Part shown: one piece after another, positions 1 through 5,529 of the stretch
Numbering within the stretch: the first letter of the stretch is position 1
Layout: each line of letters starts with the position of its first letter
Assembly: GCA_030591105.1 (NCBI GenBank)
Contig: JAUVBS010000161.1
Span: 1 to 5,588, forward strand
DNA: 5,588 bases
Reading direction: 5' to 3'
From: a bacterium
Lineage (GTDB): Bacteria > Krumholzibacteriota > Krumholzibacteriia > LZORAL124-64-63
The notes under the pieces: generated by a model
Databases searched by the model: none
What the model was told of the DNA's origin: nothing
What the model saw: the letters and a program-made list of their open reading frames with translations, nothing else
Made by a program: the position numbers and the translations under genes

Positions 1-901
1 CGCCATCCTTGTAGTCGAATACTGTTTTGTGGGTCATGGCAGCCTGCAGCAGGTAGCCGCCGGTGGTGTGCAGCACGCCTTTGGGTTTGCCGGTCGAACC
101 ACTCGTGTAGAGGATGAACAGCGGGCTCTCGGCGCCCATCCACTCGAAGGTGCAAGTCGACCGTTGCTTGCGGCACTCCTCGTCCAGCCAGAAGTCGCGG
201 TCCGGGCGCATGGCAACGTCGGCGTCGGTGCGTCGGGCGACCAGTACCGTCTCGACCTGTGACAGGCCGTCGATGGCGCGATCGACCGTCTGTTTCAACG
301 GCAGACGCCGGCCGGCGCGCAGACCCTCGTTGGCTGTGACGATCACCCGGGCTTGCGAGTCGAGGATGCGGTCACGGATCGATTCGCTGCTGAAGCCGCC
401 GAAGACCACCGAGTGCACCGCGCCGATACGCGCACAGGCGAGCATGGTGTAGGCCAGCTCGGGTATCATCGGCAAGTAGACGATCACTCGGTCGCCCCGG
501 CGTACGCCGTGGTGGCGTAGCACGTTGGCCACGCGGCTGACCTCGTGTTTCAGGCGGCGGTAACTGATGTGCTCGTATTCGCCGGGTTCGTCTTTGGCCC
601 AGATGATCGCGGTCTGGTCGCCGCGTTCGTTCAGGTGCCGGTCGACGCAGTTGAAGCAGGCGTTCAAGCGCCCACCCAGGAACCAGCTCATGTCCGTCTC
701 GTCGTAATCGCTGTCGAAAACGGTATGCCAGCGGTGGAACCAGGTGATCAGCTCGTCGGCGCGCTCGGCCCAGAACTGCTCGGGCTCGTCGAGTGACGCG
801 CGGTACAGGCGCCAGTACTCGTCCAAGCTGGCCACGTGGGGTGTGCGGTCGGGAAAACTCTTGGGCGCGTAGATGTCGGTGCCGGCGTTTTCGCGTGACA
901 T
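1..901 (-). CDS. acs: Acetyl-CoA synthetase (AMP-forming), N-terminal part, cut by the left edge
   Basis: Converts acetate, ATP and CoA to acetyl-CoA via an acetyl-adenylate, in the cytoplasm. Reading the minus strand from the ATG at 899-901 gives 300 codons open to the window edge. The family is usually about 650 residues, so roughly the C-terminal half is missing, including the mobile domain with the acetylatable lysine. Visible: N-terminal acs domain (about 28-90, with WFLGGRLNACFNCVDRHL), RIGAVHSVVFGGFS at 158-171, the CoA-contact-like stretch NEGLRAGRRLPLK at 191-203, and the AMP-binding P-loop YTSGSTGKPKGV at 265-276 followed by LHTTGGY, typical of acetyl- rather than fatty-acyl-CoA synthetases. 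The start is supported by GGAGG at 911-915, nine bases upstream. Propionyl-CoA synthetase is the main alternative; without the C-terminal half and the acyl-pocket residues it is not fully excluded. No frameshift seen. Confidence 0.95.
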   Translation of the reverse strand, partial: MSRENAGTDIYAPKSFPDRTPHVASLDEYWRLYRASLDEPEQFWAERADELITWFHRWHTVFDSDYDETDMSWFLGGRLNACFNCVDRHLNERGDQTAIIWAKDEPGEYEHISYRRLKHEVSRVANVLRHHGVRRGDRVIVYLPMIPELAYTMLACARIGAVHSVVFGGFSSESIRDRILDSQARVIVTANEGLRAGRRLPLKQTVDRAIDGLSQVETVLVARRTDADVAMRPDRDFWLDEECRKQRSTCTFEWMGAESPLFILYTSGSTGKPKGVLHTTGGYLLQAAMTHKTVFDYKDG

Positions 902-910
902 CGAGGGCAA

Positions 911-915
911 CCTCC
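911..915 (-). promoter_or_regulatory. Ribosome binding site of acs
   Basis: GGAGG on the minus strand, nine bases before the ATG at 901; it fixes the acs start. Further upstream an AT-richer stretch (927-958) holds TTGATA (953-958) and TAATAT (927-932). Their 20-base spacing is too long for a convincing sigma-70 promoter, so no acs promoter is called. Confidence 0.75.
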
Positions 916-1016
916 GCAGTCCGGGGATATTACAAGGGTAAAGGAGTCAAGATATCAAGGATGGCGAAAGCTGCACGGCGAGCGCGATGGTCCGCGTCCG
1001 ATAGCCCGGCAGTAAC

Positions 1017-1038
1017 CAGGGCCCCCCGGGGGGCCCTG
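1017..1038 (-). terminator. Perfect 22-bp GC palindrome, likely transcription terminator hairpin
   Basis: Each half is CAGGGCCCCCC followed by its exact reverse complement, so all 11 pairs match. It lies 78 bases beyond the stop of the minus-strand gene at 1116-1745 and upstream of acs, where a terminator between the two units is expected. It lacks a U-tract on either strand (minus strand continues GTTACTG), so it is not a textbook intrinsic terminator. A near-identical palindrome occurs at 5530-5551, and the differences preserve pairing. A protein-binding palindrome or a dispersed repeat is the alternative. Confidence 0.5.
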
Positions 1039-1062
1039 TCAGGCCGGCATAAGTCGTCGACT

Positions 1063-1130
1063 GGTCTATATCAGCGGAATACTCATCAGCGGAATACCAA
1101 TCAGCGGCATACCCATCAGCGGTATAGACC
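1063..1130. repeat. 8-bp inverted repeat bracketing the 15-bp tandem array
   Basis: GGTCTATA at 1063-1070 and its exact reverse complement TATAGACC at 1123-1130 enclose and slightly overlap the tandem repeats. The right arm overlaps the last codons (GLYR) of the minus-strand gene. The arms could pair as a stem with a loop of about 52 bases, or be the edges of a small inserted or amplified unit. Confidence 0.6.
1070..1129. repeat. Four 15-bp tandem repeats, consensus ATCAGCGGNATACNN
   Basis: Units start at 1070, 1085, 1100 and 1115 with no gaps. The first eight bases ATCAGCGG are identical in all four; the last seven vary slightly (AATACTC, AATACCA, CATACCC, TATAGAC). The unit at 1115 contains the TGA stop of the minus-strand gene, and because 15 is a multiple of three every unit carries an equivalent CGC TGA in that frame. 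The other two minus frames stay open through the array, one reading as pentapeptides of the type YSADx and the other as xIPLx; neither has a supported start. Confidence 0.85.
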
Positions 1131-1745
1131 CTTGATCGTACTCCAATCCGTGACATCCACGGGGGCGAAACCACACTCTTCCGGTTCCGAGCCAATCCGC
1201 GTTCCGCTCATTTCCGTTCGTATGCAAAAAACAGCCGGCCCCTCGCAACCCGAACCTTCCTGGGTCATGGTGAACGTGGTCGTTGAGGTCATGGAATCGC
1301 CGTCACGCGTGCCGACCATCGTCCAGACGATTTCCGCCGTGCAATCGGGGCCTACAATCGTAGAGCCGGTGCACTGGATATCAACAGAGGTGGCGTCGAC
1401 CGTCCCGCTGCAGACGAACGCGATGTCGTCACCATCGTCAACGATGAAGGGGGTGCCGGTGCACATGGTGTCGAGCTGAGCATCGCTGAAGAGTTCGAAT
1501 CCGCTGTCGCAGTCGTAGACGGTGAAGTTGCTCTGCCAGATTCCTGCCCACTCCTGCGGTACTACCAGGTGCTCGTCCAGAAAAGAGAGAGGCCCAGGAA
1601 CCGGATGTACCTGGTGACCGTTCTCGGCCAGTGCGTCGCCAGTCGTGAGGCTCAGTATGGCCAGTAGACCCATGGCGCAAGCAAACCCTCTGGCGCGAAC
1701 AAGGCCCTTGGCGCAAACAAGTAAAGTCTTTCGCTGTGAAGTCAT
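1116..1745 (-). CDS. Secreted cysteine-rich protein of unknown function
   Basis: 209 residues, family not recognised. The start at 1745 is chosen over an upstream ATG at 1790 because AGGAGG sits five bases before it. Residues 1-40 form a Sec signal peptide: basic n-region (SQRK, VRAR), hydrophobic core MGLLAILSL, and a likely cleavage after DALA at 40. The mature part is about 169 residues with eight cysteines (79, 95, 112, 125, 135, 167, 174, 191), enough for four disulfides, and is rich in Thr, Ser, Val and Gly in alternating patterns suggesting beta structure (GIWQSNFTVYDC near 68-79; TSTTTFTMTQ near 153-162). A small beta-barrel or sandwich is an inference. No lipobox, anchor or sorting motif seen. 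The signal peptide is built on an 18-bp tandem repeat and the stop codon lies in a 15-bp tandem array. It is divergent from the ankyrin/MBL gene, also exported. Confidence 0.8.
   Translation of the reverse strand: MTSQRKTLLVCAKGLVRARGFACAMGLLAILSLTTGDALAENGHQVHPVPGPLSFLDEHLVVPQEWAGIWQSNFTVYDCDSGFELFSDAQLDTMCTGTPFIVDDGDDIAFVCSGTVDATSVDIQCTGSTIVGPDCTAEIVWTMVGTRDGDSMTSTTTFTMTQEGSGCEGPAVFCIRTEMSGTRIGSEPEECGFAPVDVTDWSTIKGLYR
1674..1727. repeat. Three imperfect 18-bp tandem repeats inside the signal-peptide coding region
   Basis: Units at 1674-1691, 1692-1709 and 1710-1727 each begin GGCGC(A/G)A(A/G)CAA on the plus strand. On the coding minus strand they are in frame and give the hexapeptides TLLVCA, KGLVRA and RGFACA, followed by MGLLAI. 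The extended n-region of this signal peptide thus looks like the product of an 18-bp duplication. Confidence 0.65.
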
Positions 1746-1750
1746 GAGTT

Positions 1751-1756
1751 CCTCCT
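1751..1756 (-). promoter_or_regulatory. Ribosome binding site deciding the start of the secreted 8-Cys protein
   Basis: AGGAGG on the minus strand with a five-base spacer to the ATG at 1745. The alternative ATG at 1790 lies at the predicted promoter -10 and has no such site, so the shorter protein is preferred. Confidence 0.75.
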
Positions 1757-1786
1757 GAAGTGGTTCCCCCAATAACAGTTGCCGAT

Positions 1787-1815
1787 ACAATACTATAATT
1801 ATCTTAATTTGTCAC
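1787..1815 (-). promoter_or_regulatory. Candidate sigma-70-type promoter for the secreted 8-Cys protein
   Basis: Minus-strand -35 GTGACA (1810-1815, five of six consensus bases), 17-base spacer, -10 TATTGT (1787-1792, four of six), in the only clearly AT-rich island of this intergenic region. Transcription would start near 1780, giving a leader of about 35 bases containing AGGAGG. The organism's sigma-factor preferences are unknown. Confidence 0.4.
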
Positions 1816-2021
1816 CGGCCGCTAGTCATTCCATTGCAGGAGCTCTGGCCGCGAAGAGATCTGAGCACCACCCGACTCAATCCGTCGTAATCGCCCCTAT
1901 GTGCAACATTCGCGGCCGCGGCACGTCGTATAGGTCTGGCCCCCGACACGACACGGCCGTCGTAGCACCCGCACATCTCGCCCCACACGAGAGACGGGCC
2001 CGAACCTGTCTGCTTCTCGTC

Positions 2022-2027
2022 AGGAGG
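2022..2027 (+). promoter_or_regulatory. Ribosome binding site of the ankyrin/MBL gene
   Basis: AGGAGG with a seven-base spacer to the ATG at 2035; together with the signal peptide that begins there, it fixes the start. Confidence 0.8.
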
Positions 2028-2034
2028 AATCGTC

Positions 2035-3993
2035 ATGTCCATCCGGAAGCTGTTGATTGTCGTCGTCGTCGTGCTTGCCTGGGCCGCCTGGGCGACGGCC
2101 GGAGAGATCCACCAGGCCATACGCGACGGCAACCTCGAACTGGTGTCTCAGCTGGTCCAAGAGGACCAGTCGCTCGTCTCCGCGCAGGACGAGAATCAGA
2201 CCCGTGATTTGCCGTTGCATACCGCAGCTATCAGCGGTGAGGTGGGCATTGCCAAGTTACTGATCAAAGCGGGTGCGGCCGTCGACGGCGGCGACGTCGA
2301 CGACAGCACGCCGCTGGACGTCGCGGCGATGAGGGGACAGATGGCGATGGTCGAATTACTGATTGCCGACGGCGCCGACGTGAATCACCACGACAACAAC
2401 GGCGCTTACTCCCTCAGTTTCGCCGCCTTCGGCGGGAATGCGGAAGTCGTCGAGGTGCTGTTGAAAGCAGGCGCAAACCTCGCTTTCGAGAACCCGAACG
2501 GTGTCACCTTGCTCCACGCCGCCGCCTCGCGAGATCTGGTGGACCTTTACACCCGGTTGATCAAGAGCGGCGCCGATGTCAACGCGGCGACCACCGACGG
2601 CGACACCCCGCTACACTGGACGGCTCAGCGCGGCCAGACCGACATGATCGCCAGACTCATCGCCGACGGTGCCGACGTTTCCGTCCGGAACGTCCACGGC
2701 CAGACCCCGTTGTCGAGTACGGCGTTCCGGGGTCAGATCGCCGCCGCCGAGGCTCTACTCGCCGCGGGCGCCGATGCCGATGTGATCGATCAGAACGGCA
2801 GCAGCATACTGGTGATCACGGCGTGGGACGGCAATGCGGACTATGCGAAGGTCTTGCTCGCAGGCGGCGCCGATCCGAACCGGCAAGACAGCAACGGCAC
2901 CACGCCGCTGATCCGTGCGACCTACCGTGGCCACAGCGATCTGGTCGGGGTGCTGCTGGCCGGTGGCGCCAAGACCGATCTGCAGGAGAGCCGCTATGGA
3001 TGTACCGCGCTGCATGCGGCCGCCATCGCGGGCTACACCGATATCGCCGAGCAGTTACTTGCCCAAGGTGCCGTCGCGACGATCGCCGACGAGGCGGGCC
3101 AGACACCGCTACAACTGGCAGCGCAGTACAAGCAGAAACACGTCGCCAAGGCGTTGGTTGCCGGCGGAGCAAACAAGAAAGAACTGGGCGACCTTCCCGC
3201 CAACCCCGGAGCCCAGTGTCAGGTCGGCGCTGGCGAAGCCGCCGTCTGGTACCTCGGCCACTCCGCGTGGGCCGTCAAGACGAGCCGGCACCTCCTGGTT
3301 TTCGACTACTGGGATCAGGGACGACCTGCGGATGATCCTTGCCTCTGCAACGGCCATATCGTCCCGGCCGAGATCGCCGACCTGAACGTCGCGGTCTTCG
3401 TCTCCCACGAACACGGTGACCACTACGACCCGTTGATCTTCGGCTGGCGCGAACAGATCCCCGGGATCACTTACTACATGGGTTGCCGGCCCGCAGACGC
3501 CGACGGTCAGCAGTACGAGTACGTCGGTCCGCGTGAGACGCGGTCGGGCGATGGCATGAAGATCGCCACCATCGAATCAAACGATTCGGGAGTCGGCTGG
3601 GTCATCGACGTCGACGGGATCGAGATCTACCACGCCGGTGACCACGCCAACCGTCAGCAAGATTTTTCCGGTCCTTACCAGGCCGAGATCGAATACTTGG
3701 CGGCCGCGGGTGTGAAACCGGACCTGGCGTTCATGCCGATCAGCGGTTGCGGTTTCGGCGACCAGGAAGCGGTCAAGATGGGAGTGCATTACACCATCGA
3801 GACCCTGCAACCGGCGGTGTTCATCCCCATGCACTCGGGTGGGAACCCCTTCCGGTATCAGGAATTCGTCGCCGACTGCGGCCAGAAATTTCCGCACACG
3901 GAGATGTTGGCCGTCCAGAACCGTGGGGACCATTTCCTGTATTCCGGCGGCGAGATCGGCAGGCAGGCGAGCTTGATGCGCGTTTCGGAATGA
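2035..3993 (+). CDS. Exported ankyrin-repeat protein with C-terminal metallo-beta-lactamase-fold hydrolase domain
   Basis: 652 residues in three parts. Residues 1-22 are a Sec signal peptide: MSIRK, a Val/Leu-rich core, cleavage predicted after ATA. Residues about 24-386 form roughly eleven ankyrin repeats of about 33 residues (starts near 24, 56, 90, 123, 156, 189, 222, 255, 288, 322, 355), with clear GxTPLxxAAxxG and LLxxGAD cores. Residues about 400-640 are an MBL-fold domain resembling the UlaG-like/COG2220 group: WYLGHSAW (405-412), VFDYW (422-426), metal motif SHEHGDH (H458, H460, D462, H463), IYHAGDH with D536, and FIPMHSGG with H600. The usual third-motif histidine is absent; SNDSG occupies 516-520. 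The domain implies a metal-dependent hydrolase, probably periplasmic or extracellular; the substrate is unknown. The ankyrin solenoid probably binds a partner or target (inference). No lipobox or membrane anchor after the signal peptide. Both domains lie in one uninterrupted frame. The gene is divergent from the secreted 8-Cys protein and convergent with the TagF-like gene. Confidence 0.92.
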   Translation: MSIRKLLIVVVVVLAWAAWATAGEIHQAIRDGNLELVSQLVQEDQSLVSAQDENQTRDLPLHTAAISGEVGIAKLLIKAGAAVDGGDVDDSTPLDVAAMRGQMAMVELLIADGADVNHHDNNGAYSLSFAAFGGNAEVVEVLLKAGANLAFENPNGVTLLHAAASRDLVDLYTRLIKSGADVNAATTDGDTPLHWTAQRGQTDMIARLIADGADVSVRNVHGQTPLSSTAFRGQIAAAEALLAAGADADVIDQNGSSILVITAWDGNADYAKVLLAGGADPNRQDSNGTTPLIRATYRGHSDLVGVLLAGGAKTDLQESRYGCTALHAAAIAGYTDIAEQLLAQGAVATIADEAGQTPLQLAAQYKQKHVAKALVAGGANKKELGDLPANPGAQCQVGAGEAAVWYLGHSAWAVKTSRHLLVFDYWDQGRPADDPCLCNGHIVPAEIADLNVAVFVSHEHGDHYDPLIFGWREQIPGITYYMGCRPADADGQQYEYVGPRETRSGDGMKIATIESNDSGVGWVIDVDGIEIYHAGDHANRQQDFSGPYQAEIEYLAAAGVKPDLAFMPISGCGFGDQEAVKMGVHYTIETLQPAVFIPMHSGGNPFRYQEFVADCGQKFPHTEMLAVQNRGDHFLYSGGEIGRQASLMRVSE

Positions 3994-4012
3994 TCTGTTG
4001 CGGCGAAACGCG
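3979..4012. terminator. 9-bp inverted repeat across the stop codon in a convergent gap; possible bidirectional terminator
   Basis: CGCGTTTCG at 3979-3987 and its exact reverse complement CGAAACGCG at 4004-4012 flank a 16-base loop containing the TGA stop (3991-3993) of the ankyrin/MBL gene. The convergent TagF-like gene stops at 4038, so a shared terminator is expected in this 44-base gap. There is no U-tract, so termination is uncertain; a 3'-end stabilising hairpin is possible. Confidence 0.35.
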
Positions 4013-4037
4013 AGTCAGTCGCAGAAGATGAGTAGCA

Positions 4038-5282
4038 TCAGCCTAGGATGAAACGCTCGGCCACGCGCTGGGAGAACCGCTCCTGGTACTGGTTGAATCG
4101 GTCGCGGATCCTTTGGCGATTCTCGGCGTGGGGATCGATGCGGTGACCGCGCAGAACGGCAAAGCTCTCGTCCAGCGCTGTGAGCACCTCGGGCCAGTTT
4201 CGGCATTGGGGTCCGGGCGTGACGTCGTCGTAGTCGTAATATAAGCCGGCGACATCCCGCAGATAACGCTCCTTGTCGAAGGGCGTGAAGACGAGGGGCC
4301 GGTCGAGCAGGAGGTAATCGAAATAGACGCTCGAATAGTCGGTCAAAAGCACGTCTGAATACCGCAGCAAGGGGTACGGGTCGACCGGGTCGTAGATGAG
4401 GATTCGGTTGCTCGGGCGCAGCTTGGCCGCCAGGGCGTCGCGCTCGATGAAATGCGGTTTGAGCACGAGACGCGCGTTCCACCGCTCGAGTAAACTCTCG
4501 CAAGCTTCTTGATCGAAGCCGTAGTCGAACAGGAGGTCGGAGATGTCCAGGGGGGTCGGCGCTCGATGCGTCGGCAGCCAGGCCGCGATGATATCGCTCT
4601 CCTTGCGCAGGCGATGCAACAGATCCAGCTCGGGGAAGAACTCCGGGGCCGGATCGGTCGCAGAGACGAGACAGTCGTTGCGAGGTTGACCGGTGACCAC
4701 AGTCTTCTCCGCCGAGATCTCGAAGGCAGTCAAGTAGGAGGGGCGAACATTCTCCGCTGAAATGCAAATGCGGTCGAAAACGACGGCGTCGTAGAGGTAC
4801 GGGAAGATGGTGTAGACCAGACGGCGAACCAGGTTCTGCAGAGGATTGCTCTTGGCAACACCGCTCCAGTCCGCATCGTACGAGATCTTCCGCAGCGGAG
4901 TGCCGTGCCAGAGCTGGATGATCTCGCTCCCACCGATCAGCACCGGGTGCAAATCGAGGGTGCTGTGGGTGATGAACACGCGGCGGGCGCGCAGGATTGA
5001 CCACACTCCCCGCGCTGACTTCAGTGTAGCTGCTCTGATCCCGTTGTTTTGGAGGGCGCTCAGCACGTCGGCAGATCGTGTCACGAAGATCGCATCGACT
5101 TCGGGGTGCTCCTGCTTCAGATAGAGGATCAGGTACTTGGCGTTGTCGGCGAAGTGGTGGCCCAGAGCGGATCCGAATACGAATAGATCGGCTCGTTTGG
5201 GTAAGATCTTCCCGAGCAAGTACACCGGAAACAGAGCGGCGTACCCGATAACCTGCAGAGCGCGTCTTAACTTCTTGGACAC
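4038..5282 (-). CDS. CDP-glycerol glycerophosphotransferase (TagF-type) family protein
   Basis: 414 residues. Family members transfer glycerol-phosphate (or ribitol-phosphate) from a CDP-activated donor to a growing cell-surface polymer at the cytoplasmic membrane face. Visible signatures: N-terminal FGSALGHHFADNAKYL (36-51), core motif QLWHGTPLRKISYD (123-136, with H126), VTGQPRND (196-203), LPTHR (236-240), LKPH (274-277) and the acidic motif LLTDYSSVYFDYLLLDRPL (312-330, with D315). These match the TagF catalytic core in order and spacing. Residues about 10-25 (hydrophobic, then basic) may be a peripheral membrane segment; no large N-terminal extension is present. The start is a GTG at 5280-5282, preferred because AGGAG lies six bases upstream and family similarity begins soon after. 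No donor-synthesis gene (TagD-type) or other polymer gene is in the window. The exact acceptor and alditol are not predictable, so no gene symbol is given. Confidence 0.88.
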   Translation of the reverse strand: MSKKLRRALQVIGYAALFPVYLLGKILPKRADLFVFGSALGHHFADNAKYLILYLKQEHPEVDAIFVTRSADVLSALQNNGIRAATLKSARGVWSILRARRVFITHSTLDLHPVLIGGSEIIQLWHGTPLRKISYDADWSGVAKSNPLQNLVRRLVYTIFPYLYDAVVFDRICISAENVRPSYLTAFEISAEKTVVTGQPRNDCLVSATDPAPEFFPELDLLHRLRKESDIIAAWLPTHRAPTPLDISDLLFDYGFDQEACESLLERWNARLVLKPHFIERDALAAKLRPSNRILIYDPVDPYPLLRYSDVLLTDYSSVYFDYLLLDRPLVFTPFDKERYLRDVAGLYYDYDDVTPGPQCRNWPEVLTALDESFAVLRGHRIDPHAENRQRIRDRFNQYQERFSQRVAERFILG

Positions 5283-5288
5283 GATCGA

Positions 5289-5293
5289 CTCCT
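5289..5293 (-). promoter_or_regulatory. Ribosome binding site supporting the GTG start of the TagF-like gene
   Basis: AGGAG on the minus strand with a six-base spacer to the GTG at 5282. It decides for this non-ATG start and against an overlapping longer frame that begins near 5502. Confidence 0.7.
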
Positions 5294-5383
5294 GCTCGAT
5301 CCCGGCATACTTCGCCCTCGATTCGGTGGCGGATCAAGGGTGCGAGACGAATCGGCGCTGGCGGCCTGGTCCGAGGAATCGGG

Positions 5384-5412
5384 AGATTACGAACAATCAC
5401 ACCGACTGTCAA
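5384..5412 (-). promoter_or_regulatory. Candidate sigma-70-type promoter of the TagF-like gene
   Basis: Minus-strand -35 TTGACA (5407-5412), a perfect consensus match, followed after exactly 17 bases by TAATCT (5384-5389), which keeps the important first, second and last bases of the -10 consensus. The start would be near 5376, giving a leader of about 94 bases. The weak -10 and the repeat array just upstream would suit an activated promoter (inference). Confidence 0.5.
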
Positions 5413-5437
5413 CGCGGCAGGGCAGGGTCCCCCGGGA

Positions 5438-5525
5438 GATCCTGCGGATGCCGACCAGCGAAGGTTTCCAGGGATCCTGCGGAAGCCGACTCCGTATGTC
5501 ACCCGGGGATCCTGCAGTAGCCGAC
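5438..5525. repeat. Three 18-bp direct repeats at an exact 35-bp period
   Basis: Copies at 5438-5455 (GATCCTGCGGATGCCGAC), 5473-5490 (one mismatch to the first) and 5508-5525 (two mismatches to the second). The 17-base intervals are dissimilar apart from a GG-rich end before each copy. The first two copies contain a CGG-N3-CCG dyad, lost in the third. The period is not a multiple of three, so a coding repeat is unlikely. The array begins 25 bases upstream of the TTGACA -35 of the TagF-like gene. Possible activator or repressor operators; too short in repeat and interval for CRISPR. Confidence 0.7.
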
Positions 5526-5529
5526 CCGT

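Larger units (their letters stand above)
1746..2034. other. Divergent intergenic region between two exported-protein genes
   Basis: 289 bases without a supported gene. The left part holds the ribosome binding site and promoter candidate of the minus gene. The right part, about 1816-2021, is GC-rich and would be a long leader or promoter zone for the plus gene. It contains a 10-bp palindrome CGCGGCCGCG (1911-1920) flanked by GTGC and GCAC, and a small stem TCTCG/CGAGA (1976-1980, 1988-1992). I see no convincing -35/-10 pair for the plus gene. Reading frames crossing the region have no ribosome binding site and run into the real genes in other frames. Confidence 0.5.

Noticed and set aside
1066..1248. 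Minus-strand 60-codon frame ending in xIPLx pentapeptide repeats
   Set aside because: The repeat appearance comes from translating the 15-bp tandem array. The rest overlaps the secreted-protein gene out of frame, and there is no start signal.
793..1479. 228-codon plus-strand open frame across the acs start, the repeats and the secreted-protein gene
   Set aside because: It runs antisense to two supported genes and through noncoding repeats. Composition is Thr/Ser/Arg-rich with no family signal.
1779..2207. 142-codon plus-strand open frame entering the ankyrin/MBL gene
   Set aside because: No ribosome binding site, and it overlaps the supported start and signal peptide at 2035 in another frame. 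The same applies to the minus-strand frame 1812-2132.
4010..4022. GCGA/TCGC stem in the convergent gap as a terminator
   Set aside because: Only four pairs, no U-tract, and it overlaps the stronger 9-bp inverted repeat at 3979-4012.
4015..5502. 495-codon open frame on the same strand as the TagF-like gene
   Set aside because: It is the shifted frame of the TagF-like gene: Arg/Pro/Ser-rich, no recognisable domain, no ribosome binding site. The 414-residue frame has full family motifs and AGGAG before its start.
5499..5516. ACCCGGGGATCCT, resembling a cloning-vector polylinker (SmaI/BamHI then PstI)
   Set aside because: The match breaks immediately after 13 bases, and the same core recurs with natural variation in the two other repeat copies, so vector contamination is unlikely.
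5438..5525. Repeats with regular spacing as a CRISPR array
   Set aside because: 18-bp repeats with 17-base intervals are too short, there are only three copies with mismatches, and no cas gene is visible.
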